The notes under the pieces are model-generated. The model worked only from the letters and a program-made list of their open reading frames with translations, was not told where the DNA came from and searched no databases. The translations under genes were made by a program, and so were the position numbers. Below, piece by piece: positions 1 to 6,851 of a stretch of 13,993 nucleotides of DNA (the first letter of the stretch is position 1; each line of letters opens with the position of its first letter). Origin of the DNA: UBA6049 sp965662345. Lineage in GTDB: Bacteria; Bacteroidota; Bacteroidia; Flavobacteriales_G; Salibacteraceae. Location: the NCBI GenBank assembly GCA_965662345.1, contig CBFIHE010000044.1, positions 1 to 13,993 on the forward strand, read 5' to 3'.

Positions 1-2
1 CA

Positions 3-1034
3 CATGGTACCTACGTGATGGGCTGTATGTCGCCTAGAGATACAGGTGTGGTAATAGGCACAGCTCCTGATGCGGATTACTTATTGCTTAGAACAGAAAA
101 TGTATTTAGCGAATATGTGCTGGAAGAATACCACTGGGCAGCTGCTGCAGAGTTCGCAGATAGTGCTGGCGCATATGTACTTAACACCTCTCTGGGGTAC
201 ACTACGTTTGATGATCCTAGGCACAACCATGTATATTCAGATTTAGATGGTAATTCATCCGTAATTACACGTGCTGCCAACACAGCGGCTACCAAAGGAA
301 TATTGGTTGTTAATTCTGCTGGTAACTATGGAGATTCAGAATGGCGCTACATTGGCGCACCAGCCGATGGCGATTTGGTGTTGTCTGTTGGAGCGGTTGA
401 TGTAGGAGGTAATTTGGCTAGTTTTAGTTCTCGCGGACCAAACGCAGCTGGAACCATTAAACCAAATGTGATGGCAAACGGAGTATTTGCTGCTACTCCT
501 GGTTATTTTCAACCCATTGAATATGTAAACGGTACTTCATTCTCTGGACCAATCATGGCAGGTGCTGCTGCCTGTTTATGGCAAGCGAATAACACTCGTA
601 CAGCAATAGAAATTAAGCAAGCCATNNNNNNNNNNCCAATCATGGCAGGTGCTGCTGCCTGTTTATGGCAAGCGAATAACACTCGTACAGCAATAGAAAT
701 TAAGCAAGCCATAGAAGAGAGTGCGCATTTGTTCAATAACCCAAACAGTGACTTTGGATATGGAATACCTCACTTTCCAATTGCAGATTGGAATTTTACA
801 GGTATACGAGAACAGGCTGTAGCCCAGAGCTCCATTGTTGCCTATCCCAACCCGGCAAAGCATACCATTCGCATACGCGAAAAGTCAGTAGGAGAGTTGG
901 TTCAAGTTTTTGACCCTACTGGAAAGTTACAAATGAAATCTACTGATAATGAAATAGATATTTCTAGTCTGTCTCCAGGAATGTATGTGGTTAGAGTAGG
1001 GACCCTGTCTACGAAAATCGCTATTCAACGATAA
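3..1034 (+). CDS. Secreted subtilisin-like S8 serine peptidase with T9SS sorting domain (5' end outside window)
   Basis: This is the C-terminal part of an S8 (subtilase) serine protease exported by the type IX secretion system. Translation is open from the window edge: the first codons read HGTYVMG, the catalytic-His motif, with His at 3-5, so the Asp motif and signal peptide lie upstream and the ATG near position 18 is not the true start. The oxyanion Asn sits in SAGNYG (codon 324-326) and the nucleophile Ser in GTSFSGP (codon 537-539). The last ~75 residues form a Por/T9SS type A domain starting at YPNPA and ending in a basic IQR tail, which predicts secretion or surface attachment through the outer membrane. 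An assembly gap (626-635) plus duplicated flanks adds 29 false residues just after the Ser motif; the frame is kept because 87 is divisible by 3. The 3' end overlaps the opposite DUF2141 gene by 14 bp. The substrate is unknown. Confidence 0.93.
   Translation, partial: HGTYVMGCMSPRDTGVVIGTAPDADYLLLRTENVFSEYVLEEYHWAAAAEFADSAGAYVLNTSLGYTTFDDPRHNHVYSDLDGNSSVITRAANTAATKGILVVNSAGNYGDSEWRYIGAPADGDLVLSVGAVDVGGNLASFSSRGPNAAGTIKPNVMANGVFAATPGYFQPIEYVNGTSFSGPIMAGAAACLWQANNTRTAIEIKQAXXXXPIMAGAAACLWQANNTRTAIEIKQAIEESAHLFNNPNSDFGYGIPHFPIADWNFTGIREQAVAQSSIVAYPNPAKHTIRIREKSVGELVQVFDPTGKLQMKSTDNEIDISSLSPGMYVVRVGTLSTKIAIQR
549..712. repeat. Assembly artefact: 77-bp direct duplication around a 10-N gap
   Basis: Bases 549-625 are identical to 636-712 and are separated only by N at 626-635. 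The copies end and begin exactly at the N run, as expected when two contigs with an unmerged overlap are scaffolded. The true sequence is almost certainly one copy, so the protease is 29 residues shorter than it reads. Confidence 0.95.
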
Positions 1035-1425
1035 TCGTAAGTGTAGTAGGCTTCGTAATCAGTACTTTCTTGTCTTCAAAATCTGGAGCTCCCATGATAC
1101 TGCCACGCGCATTATTACTAAATCCATAAGGCTCTTTAGGTATTCCTGGCCAATTAGTATCAAGCTTTCCGTTTTTATTGAGATCATGAAAGGCATCAAT
1201 GGCATATGATTTCCCAATCTGTACCTCTTTGAATGTATAACTCTCCATAGTGGTTGAAACGGGCAGTAAGTGTGTATCTATCTCTTCACCGTTTATATCG
1301 ATAAGCCGTATGTAGATACTTCCGTAGGCTTCTTTCAAGTTGAAATTTACAGTTAGGGTGGTGCTTTGCGCTTGAAGCAGCAATCCTTGGAACAGAAAAA
1401 TAATAATGGCTGAGAGTAATTTCAT
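1021..1425 (-). CDS. Secreted DUF2141 domain protein
   Basis: This is a 134-residue protein with a signal peptide (hydrophobic residues 3-17, likely cleaved after LLLQAQ near residue 20) and a DUF2141 domain filling the rest. The diagnostic stretch is in the second half: AFHDLNKNGKLDTNW then GIPKEPYGFSNNA (about residues 78-106), followed by a short beta-rich end. DUF2141 is a small periplasmic or secreted beta-sandwich-like family of unknown function, common in Bacteroidota. A start at 1458 would add 11 residues ahead of the signal peptide. I chose the ATG at 1423-1425 because it gives a normal signal peptide and has a -7 box 5 nt upstream. The gene overlaps the protease tail-to-tail by 14 bp and is divergent from zupT. 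Confidence 0.85.
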   Translation of the reverse strand: MKLLSAIIIFLFQGLLLQAQSTTLTVNFNLKEAYGSIYIRLIDINGEEIDTHLLPVSTTMESYTFKEVQIGKSYAIDAFHDLNKNGKLDTNWPGIPKEPYGFSNNARGSIMGAPDFEDKKVLITKPTTLTIIVE

Positions 1426-1430
1426 AGTCA

Positions 1431-1459
1431 CAAATAAACGAATTGTTAGGCTACCCAAA
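1431..1459 (-). promoter_or_regulatory. Bacteroidota-type promoter of the DUF2141 gene
   Basis: On the minus strand TTTG (1459-1456) is followed after 17 nt by TTTATTTG (1438-1431), one mismatch from the -7 consensus TAnnTTTG. Only TGACT separates the box from the ATG, so the transcript would begin at or next to the start codon. Confidence 0.55.
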
Positions 1460-1602
1460 GGTGCTCCTAATTTTTTGCAAGAAAGATGCCGAGCTTAAAA
1501 GAATATTTGTTTATCAATGATAGAAGGAATAGGAGGTAGCACACGTTTTACCTAATGTGCAGAAGCAGAACACACTTTTATTATTCTTGGGTAAAAATAG
1601 AA

Positions 1603-1616
1603 TTAGACAGGTCTAA
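1603..1616. promoter_or_regulatory. Palindromic operator candidate in the zupT promoter
   Basis: TTAGAC-AG-GTCTAA is a perfect 6+6 bp inverted repeat with a 2-bp centre. It ends 5 bp before the zupT -7 box, where a bound protein would block RNA polymerase. The 2-nt centre is too short for an RNA hairpin, so a DNA operator is the better reading. Its TTAG...CTAA arms resemble sites of DtxR/MntR-type metalloregulators; that assignment is inference from the shape and from the metal transporter downstream. Confidence 0.5.
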
Positions 1617-1621
1617 AAAAT

Positions 1622-1629
1622 TAACTTTG
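1622..1629 (+). promoter_or_regulatory. -7 promoter box of zupT
   Basis: TAACTTTG matches TAnnTTTG exactly and lies 5 nt before the GTG start. No TTG is present at the usual 17-23 bp upstream, which may mean activator dependence or a weak basal promoter. Confidence 0.6.
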
Positions 1630-1634
1630 CAGCT

Positions 1635-2459
1635 GTGGAAACAGAGCAAGTAGTTATTGCATTTGCACTTACCCTTTTTGCAGGGCTTTCAACTGGCATA
1701 GGAAGTGCGATTGGCCTTTTTACGAAAAAAGCAGATTTTAAGATGTTGTCTGCTGCTATGGGTTTTAGCGCAGGCGTTATGATTTACATCAGCTTCACCG
1801 AGCTATTGGGAGAAGCATTTGAGTCGCTTAGCCATGCGTTTGGAGACAGAACTGGTAGCTGGGTTACCATTCTCGCATTTTTTGGTGGTATCTTACTCAT
1901 AGGACTAATTGACCGTTTAGTACCCGAATACGAGAATCCACACGAATTCGATCATACCGATGACTTGAGTATTGAGGAAACCAAAATCCTTCAAACCAAA
2001 AAACATAAAAAACTCCTTCGCACAGGTCTTTTCACGGCCATGGCAATTGCCATTCACAATTTTCCTGAGGGGATGGCTACTTTTGCGGGAGCACTTCAAG
2101 ATTTGTCTTTGGGAATACCCATTGCCATTGCCATTGCCATTCACAATATCCCTGAAGGGTTAGCGGTTAGCGTACCTATTTATTACGCCACGGGAAATAG
2201 AAAACGAGCCTTTTGGTACAGTTTCTTATCTGGTCTAGCAGAGCCCGTTGGTGCCATTGTAGGGTACTTTCTATTCTTGCAGTTCTTCTCAGAAGCCTTA
2301 ATTGGCATTGTGTACGCGGCCATTGCGGGAATCATGGTATTTATAGCCTTAGATCAATTGCTGCCTGCTGCAGAAGAATACGGCTCGCATCACGTAACGG
2401 TTTACGGGTTAGTATCTGGTATGGCAGTTATGGCTGTAAGCTTGGTGTTATTCATCTAA
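1635..2459 (+). CDS. zupT: ZIP-family zinc/divalent metal transporter ZupT
   Basis: This 274-residue inner-membrane transporter of the ZIP family (ZupT subgroup) takes up Zn2+ and often Fe2+, Mn2+ or Co2+. Eight hydrophobic segments fit the family. The two metal-binding helices carry HNFPEGMATF (His141, Glu145) and HNIPEGLAVS (His170, Glu174), and a charged, Lys-rich cytoplasmic loop (about 95-130) precedes them, as in E. coli ZupT. The start is a GTG at 1635: a stop codon lies in frame at 1614-1616 with no ATG between, and the next ATG (1743) would remove the first membrane helix. The stop codon overlaps the opposite DASS transporter gene by 4 bp. The promoter carries a palindrome suited to metal-responsive repression. 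Metal preference cannot be read from the sequence. Confidence 0.93.
   Translation: METEQVVIAFALTLFAGLSTGIGSAIGLFTKKADFKMLSAAMGFSAGVMIYISFTELLGEAFESLSHAFGDRTGSWVTILAFFGGILLIGLIDRLVPEYENPHEFDHTDDLSIEETKILQTKKHKKLLRTGLFTAMAIAIHNFPEGMATFAGALQDLSLGIPIAIAIAIHNIPEGLAVSVPIYYATGNRKRAFWYSFLSGLAEPVGAIVGYFLFLQFFSEALIGIVYAAIAGIMVFIALDQLLPAAEEYGSHHVTVYGLVSGMAVMAVSLVLFI
2119..2141 (+). repeat. In-frame CCATTG hexanucleotide repeat inside zupT
   Basis: There are three full CCATTG units plus CCATT, encoding alternating Ile-Ala just before the HNIPEG metal site. Unit changes would alter the helix by two residues without a frameshift. Confidence 0.7.
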
Positions 2460-4081
2460 GAGCCAAAGATCATGGGTATGGCATAGTAACCGTAAACTGC
2501 AATTGCCAGTACGCAAAGAATATTTAGCACAATTCCCGCCCTGGCCATTGTTTCCATTGGGATAATTCTGCTACCAAAAACAATAGCATTTGGAGGGGTT
2601 GAGATGGGGAACATAAAAGCACAACTTGCTCCTAAAGTTAAGGGTATTGCTAGCATCAATGCTTCGGTATTTAACCCTGCGGCTACGGCAAAAGCTACAG
2701 GTACAAAAACAGAAACCAAAGCAACGTTACTCATGACCTCTGTTAAGAACACAGCAAAAAGCGTAACCGTAAGAATAAGTAGAAGTAGATGTGGGTATTC
2801 AATAGAGGAAATCCAAGTGCCAATAGTCTCCACCAGATGGGCCGCTTCCATACCCTTAGCCAATGAGATACCTCCCCCAAATAGCAACAAGATGCCCCAA
2901 GGCATTTTCTTCATGTCTTGCCAATTCAAGAGCGCTTCGTTTTCATTTCTAGCTCTAATTACGAATAATGANNNNNNNNNNNNNNNNNNNNNNNNNNNNN
3001 NNNNNNNNNNNNNNNNNNNNNNNNNNNNNNNNNNNNNNNNNNNNNNNNNNNNNNNNNNNNNNNNNNNNNNGCCCCAAGGCATTTTCTTCATGTCTTGCCA
3101 ATTCAAGAGCGCTTCGTTTTCATTTCTAGCTCTAATTACGAATAATGAAACGGCTGCAGCAATGGCTATCCAAGCATCAGATACGGTCGCTAAACCAGGT
3201 AATTGGTTAAGGTAGACCCTAAAAACCCAGGCAGATGCAGCTGCAACTAGCACCATTAGTACCCGCTTCTCTGAGCCAGAAATTGTGCCTAATTTCTTGA
3301 GTTCAGCTGTAATTAAAGCGTTTACGCCAGTCACATCGGCTTTTGCCAGTGGGAATAACATTCGCGTATTCAGCACATACACCAATCCGAATAACAGGAT
3401 GGTAATAGGAAGGGCAAATAACATCCATTTTGCAAATTCTAAACCTGGCATATTCGAACTTTCTACAAAACCAGCCAACACCAAGTTGGGAGGCGTGCCT
3501 ATTAGTGTGGCCATTCCGCCTAGGTTAGCGGCATAGGCAATTCCCAATAAAAGTGAAATGCCAAAATTTCGCGTATGCAATTGGTTTGTGCTGTTGTTCT
3601 CAAATAAAGCAATGATGCTCATTCCTATTGGAAGCATCATAACTGTAGTAGCAGTATTGCTAATCCACATACTCAGAAAAGCTGTTGCGATCATACTGCC
3701 TAAGACTACATTGCGAGGGTTGCTACCGGCTTTCTTTAGAATGTTCATGGCTATGCGCTTGTGCAGATTGTGCTTCTCTAATGCGATGCCTAGAACAAAG
3801 CCTCCAAAGAATAGATAGATGATTGGGCTTGCATAATTCCCTGTGGTGGCTTTAAGGTCTAGTACCCCTGTAAGAGGAAATAAGAGCATGGGTAGGAGTG
3901 AGGTAACACCATTGGGAACGGGTTGCATGATCCACCAAATAAGCATCCAAGCCATAATGCCAAGCACATAAACTTGGTTAGCATCTGCCTCTGGGTATAC
4001 CAGTACGAGTATTAAAGCTATGGCAAAGAATATAGGGCCTGGCAACAAAGAAAAGCGAGAGTCTGAAAGGGTTGTTTTCAT
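2456..4081 (-). CDS. DASS/SLC13-family (divalent anion:Na+ symporter) transporter
   Basis: This is an inner-membrane secondary transporter of the DASS/SLC13 family, which moves dicarboxylates, citrate or sulfate, usually with Na+. About 11-12 hydrophobic segments are visible. The first half carries the SNT motif (141-143, in WISNTATTVMMLPIG) and GTPPN (195-199). The second half carries the matching pseudo-repeat SNV (392-394 after gap removal) and STPPN (435-439). As read it is 541 residues, but the 99-N gap with duplicated flanks adds 59; the corrected length of 482 is normal for the family. The gene follows the YCII gene by 15 bp and is probably co-transcribed with it. It shares CTAA with the end of zupT. 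The second SNT is SNV, which may bear on substrate or ion specificity. The substrate is not predictable here. Confidence 0.92.
   Translation of the reverse strand: MKTTLSDSRFSLLPGPIFFAIALILVLVYPEADANQVYVLGIMAWMLIWWIMQPVPNGVTSLLPMLLFPLTGVLDLKATTGNYASPIIYLFFGGFVLGIALEKHNLHKRIAMNILKKAGSNPRNVVLGSMIATAFLSMWISNTATTVMMLPIGMSIIALFENNSTNQLHTRNFGISLLLGIAYAANLGGMATLIGTPPNLVLAGFVESSNMPGLEFAKWMLFALPITILLFGLVYVLNTRMLFPLAKADVTGVNALITAELKKLGTISGSEKRVLMVLVAAASAWVFRVYLNQLPGLATVSDAWIAIAAAVSLFVIRARNENEALLNWQDMKKMPWGXXXXXXXXXXXXXXXXXXXXXXXXXXXXXXXXXSLFVIRARNENEALLNWQDMKKMPWGILLLFGGGISLAKGMEAAHLVETIGTWISSIEYPHLLLLILTVTLFAVFLTEVMSNVALVSVFVPVAFAVAAGLNTEALMLAIPLTLGASCAFMFPISTPPNAIVFGSRIIPMETMARAGIVLNILCVLAIAVYGYYAIPMIFGS
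2894..3148. repeat. Assembly artefact: 78-bp direct duplication around a 99-N gap
   Basis: Bases 2894-2971 equal 3071-3148 exactly and abut the N run 2972-3070. As at 549-712, this is an unmerged contig overlap. The extra 177 bp keeps the DASS reading frame by chance; one copy and the Ns should be removed. Confidence 0.95.
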
Positions 4082-4096
4082 GGTCTCATATCAGAT

Positions 4097-4507
4097 TTAT
4101 TTAAGAATACTGCCTTTAGCACACCACCATGGTCGTACTTCAACTCGCAGTCGGTTTGCCCGTACAGCTGGGTCTGCCTCTGCCATCTTTTTGGCTTCAT
4201 CTGCCGTTTCTGTATCGTAAATGGCAATACCCCTTGGCGATAGCGTATCGCCAAACGGCCCAACCATGGTTATGAAACCTGCCTGGCCCAAGCTGTCTAA
4301 ATGATTCAAATGTGCGTTTTGAATGCGTATGGCGGTAGCAGAGTCTTGAGACCTTTCAGAACCGGAATGCAGGAATACCATGAAATACTGTTTCATAATG
4401 TATGTGGTATCGCCTTGCGGCAATTCAAATTCCCTAGAGTTTTCTTGCGCATATGCGGATGCAAGAAAAAAGAATAGAACGATTACCGTGCTGTAAAGTG
4501 CTTTCAT
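4097..4507 (-). CDS. Exported YCII-domain protein
   Basis: This 136-residue protein has a signal peptide (MKALYSTVIVLFFFLASAYA, probable cleavage after residue 20) and one YCII domain (about 38-130). The domain shows YFMVFL, then QNAHLNHLDSLG with the conserved His66, GPFGD (83-87), and ADPAV with Asp112, followed by a terminal beta strand ending RPWW. YCII proteins are small alpha/beta folds related to muconolactone isomerase; a His-Asp pair suggests catalysis, but most members have no known reaction. Family members are usually cytoplasmic, so the signal peptide is notable. The gene lies 15 bp upstream of the DASS transporter on the same strand, which suggests a two-gene operon. I infer no specific function. 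Confidence 0.85.
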   Translation of the reverse strand: MKALYSTVIVLFFFLASAYAQENSREFELPQGDTTYIMKQYFMVFLHSGSERSQDSATAIRIQNAHLNHLDSLGQAGFITMVGPFGDTLSPRGIAIYDTETADEAKKMAEADPAVRANRLRVEVRPWWCAKGSILK

Positions 4508-4511
4508 GCGT

Positions 4512-4519
4512 TAAAAGTA
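4512..4519 (-). promoter_or_regulatory. -7 promoter box of the YCII-DASS operon
   Basis: Minus-strand TACTTTTA matches TAnnTTTG except for the last base and lies 4 nt (ACGC) before the ATG. The same nine bases TTACTTTTA form the box of the divergent KAS III gene. I see no TTG at the expected -33 distance. Confidence 0.45.
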
Positions 4520-4585
4520 AGGGTTATAAAAAAAGATTGTTGATTGAAGAAGTGTTTAGATGACACTTACTTGGAAAGGCTTTTT

Positions 4586-4593
4586 TACTTTTA
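4586..4593 (+). promoter_or_regulatory. -7 promoter box of the KAS III gene
   Basis: TACTTTTA lies 19 nt before the chosen ATG (4613). TTG at 4571-4573 is closer (12 bp) than the usual spacing, so the -33 element is uncertain. Transcription from here would leave a short leader of about 13-16 nt. Confidence 0.4.
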
Positions 4594-4612
4594 CCTCATT
4601 AGAAAACAGATT

Positions 4613-5686
4613 ATGATACGTACAGTCATTACGGGTACGGGATGTTACCTTCCAAAGAATGCCGTTTCAAATAGTAAGTTCCACAACCAAAGGTTTTACG
4701 ATTTAAAAGGAGAACCCATTCCGGGTGACGGTGAAACCATTACGGAAAAGTTTGAGGCTATTACGGGAATACGCGAAAGAAGGTATACAGACGGGTACAA
4801 GAGTGCATCTTCCATAGCTACCATAGCTGCACAAGAGGCCATTGCCGATGCGGGTATTGACCCGGAAACGTTGGATGAAATCATAGTGGCACACAACTTT
4901 GGCGATGTACTCAAAGACACGGTTCAAACCGATATTCTTCCTGCATTGGCAGCACGTGTGAAGCACAATTTGGGAATAAGAAACCCAAAATGCGTGGCTT
5001 ACGATATTTTATTTGGTTGTCCCGGTTGGATTCAAGGTGTGATTCAGGGCCATAAATTCATTCAGGCCGGCATGGCCAAAAGAATTTTGGTGATTGGGGC
5101 AGAAACCCTTTCTCGCGTGCTCGACCACTCAGATCGAGATAGTATGATTTTTTCAGACGGAGCAGGGGCAGGCATCTTGGAAGCGGTTGAATCAGACAAA
5201 GAGATTGGAATCCTTTCTTTTGATAGTATGAGCCATACCCTTGACGAAGCCTATTATCTATACATGGGTCCCGGAAATGCGCCCGATAGCGACCCTGACG
5301 TACGTTACATCAAAATGCACGGCAGAAAAATTTACGAGTTTGCCATGAAACATGTGCCAATGGCCATGAAAGAAACGTTTGATGAAGCAGGATTGCCGTT
5401 AAGTGAATTGAAAAAGGTTTTTCTTCATCAAGCCAATGAGAAAATGGATGAAGGCATTATCCATAGGTTTTTCCGCTTGTATAAAGAGCGCAATTTACCA
5501 GAGCACATCATGCCTATGAGTATTCATGATTTAGGTAATAGTTCTGTGGCCACGGTTCCTACGTTATTTGATAGAACCCGAAAAGGAAAGATAGAAAACC
5601 ACACCGTAAACTCTGGAGATGTGTTTTTATTCGCATCTGTAGGAGCTGGCATGCATATCAATGCCATTGCCTACAGGGAGCCTTAA
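4613..5686 (+). CDS. 3-oxoacyl-ACP synthase III family (KAS III/FabH-like) condensing enzyme
   Basis: This 357-residue thiolase-fold condensing enzyme joins an acyl-CoA or acyl starter to malonyl-ACP, normally to start fatty-acid synthesis. The Cys-His-Asn triad is intact: Cys136 in LFGCPGW, His272 in FLHQAN and Asn309 in DLGNSSVATVP. The C-terminal GDVFLFASVGAGMHINA loop is the usual glycine-rich end. It is about 40 residues longer than E. coli FabH, mainly through an insertion near residues 20-50 (FHNQRFYDLKGEPIPGDG). I chose the ATG at 4613 because the N-terminal beta strand RTVITGTGCYLP starts there; an earlier TTG at 4544 would add 23 unrelated residues. It stands alone, not beside plsX-rpmF or other fab genes, so it may be a second KAS III for special starters rather than the main FabH. 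That last point is inference. Confidence 0.88.
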   Translation: MIRTVITGTGCYLPKNAVSNSKFHNQRFYDLKGEPIPGDGETITEKFEAITGIRERRYTDGYKSASSIATIAAQEAIADAGIDPETLDEIIVAHNFGDVLKDTVQTDILPALAARVKHNLGIRNPKCVAYDILFGCPGWIQGVIQGHKFIQAGMAKRILVIGAETLSRVLDHSDRDSMIFSDGAGAGILEAVESDKEIGILSFDSMSHTLDEAYYLYMGPGNAPDSDPDVRYIKMHGRKIYEFAMKHVPMAMKETFDEAGLPLSELKKVFLHQANEKMDEGIIHRFFRLYKERNLPEHIMPMSIHDLGNSSVATVPTLFDRTRKGKIENHTVNSGDVFLFASVGAGMHINAIAYREP

Positions 5687-5768
5687 TTAATATTTCTGTT
5701 CTCGCTTTACATGCAGTTTAGGCTATTGTTTGCTTTAAATTCAAAGGTTTTGAGCACGGAGCTACAGA

Positions 5769-6851
5769 TTACTTACCCAATTCAAAAAGAGCGGGAGTAG
5801 GCTTTCCTTGAAAGTCAAATAGTGCTTGATTCTCCCATGAGGAGGCGTCTTGTGAGGCTGGTCCTTTCCATGCAATCAGCTCAGTGCCCCAGTAGCAGAT
5901 GCCAAAATGCTTTTTTGAATCGCTCTGCGCTTTTAAGTTGGCAATGAAACTTGCTTGACCTTGAATTGTTGCCGGATAGGCGGGTAAAATGAGTTGACTT
6001 TCTAAACCAATGGCATTATGTGTATAGTCATTATAGTCTAAGGTGAACGGATAGGCAGTTTCAGCTATAAAACATTTCTTTTTAAATGTATTCTCCAACG
6101 CATCCATAGCATTGAAAAGTGAGTCCATGCTTTTCCCATGCCAACGTGGGTAGAATGAAAGTCCGATTAGGTCATAATCTACCGTATCAATTTCATTAAA
6201 GAACCAATCTGCCCCGCGATATCCAGCATAGTGAATCACCAGCTGTGTTTCTGGATTAGCCCGCCTAGCTCCTTTAGAACATTTTTTCAGAAGCGAAATG
6301 AAAGATTCACTATTTGATTTCAATTTACCATATGGGTGCAAAAAGCCGTTATTGATTTCATTGCCTAGTTGAATGAAATCTGGCATGAGTCTAGTTGTAA
6401 CCTTGTAAGTGTATGCTTCTGCTGAGTCTTGGAGTTGCTGAAAAGTCAATCCAGCCCAACGTTTTGGGGTTTCTTGTTGGCCTGGGTCTGCCCAGGTATC
6501 TGAATAGTGAATAGAAATAAGTGTTTTGAAACCATTGGCTTTGGCTAACTCACTTAACATTGCTACCTCTTTCATGCTGGAGTGGTTATTTGCAGGGGTT
6601 ACCCAAAGCCGTAATCGAATGGTATTTACTCCAGTACGCTTTAGAATGTCTAACAACGCTTGCTCTTTACCGTTTGCGTTTAAGAATTCACCCCCATCAC
6701 CGTAAATCTCTGGGTAGGATGAAATATCTGCTCCTTTAATTACAAACTGATTGAGGTTAAATGCAGGAGAAGGGGTAATGAGAGAATCATCGTTTTTATC
6801 GCAAGAAGAAAAAAACAGAAAGAGTAGAAGCACCCTAACCCTATACATCAT
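5769..6851 (-). CDS. GH53 arabinogalactan endo-beta-1,4-galactanase, lipoprotein
   Basis: This 360-residue glycoside hydrolase family 53 enzyme cleaves beta-1,4-galactan, for example pectin side chains. The (beta/alpha)8 domain runs from KGADISSYPEI (39-) to WENQALFDFQGKP. Acid/base Glu165 is in QLGNEINNG and nucleophile Glu264 in IAETAYPFT; NTIRLRLWV (76-84) and HYSDTWADPGQQ (115-126) are further family motifs. The N-terminus is a lipoprotein signal ending FFSSC (Cys17), followed by DKNDD, which resembles the Lys plus acidic export signal of surface lipoproteins in Bacteroidota. So the enzyme is probably anchored on the cell surface. Its ATG overlaps the stop of the upstream membrane-protein gene (ATGA), which implies translational coupling. 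No SusC/SusD pair or other polysaccharide-utilization gene is nearby. Confidence 0.92.
   Translation of the reverse strand: MMYRVRVLLLFLFFSSCDKNDDSLITPSPAFNLNQFVIKGADISSYPEIYGDGGEFLNANGKEQALLDILKRTGVNTIRLRLWVTPANNHSSMKEVAMLSELAKANGFKTLISIHYSDTWADPGQQETPKRWAGLTFQQLQDSAEAYTYKVTTRLMPDFIQLGNEINNGFLHPYGKLKSNSESFISLLKKCSKGARRANPETQLVIHYAGYRGADWFFNEIDTVDYDLIGLSFYPRWHGKSMDSLFNAMDALENTFKKKCFIAETAYPFTLDYNDYTHNAIGLESQLILPAYPATIQGQASFIANLKAQSDSKKHFGICYWGTELIAWKGPASQDASSWENQALFDFQGKPTPALFELGK

Noticed and set aside
549..712. Tandem internal repeat in the protease as a real duplication
   Set aside because: The copies are identical at the nucleotide level, end exactly at an N run, and repeat the segment just after the catalytic Ser motif, which would disrupt the fold.
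2119..2141. Hexanucleotide repeat in zupT as a phase-variation switch
   Set aside because: Unit length is a multiple of three, so slippage cannot change the frame, and the Ile-Ala run is normal for a ZIP helix.
2604..3818. Three plus-strand open frames opposite the DASS transporter gene
   Set aside because: They are antisense shadows of a well-supported membrane transporter, carry no recognisable domain, and one crosses the assembly gap.
4544..4612. Earlier TTG start for the KAS III protein
   Set aside because: The added 23 residues do not fit the family N-terminus, and the extension would run through the -7 box at 4586-4593.
5687..5768. Bidirectional terminator between KAS III and GH53 genes
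   Set aside because: Only a weak A+T-rich palindrome (CTTTAAATTCAAAG) without G+C-rich stem or proper U-tract was found.
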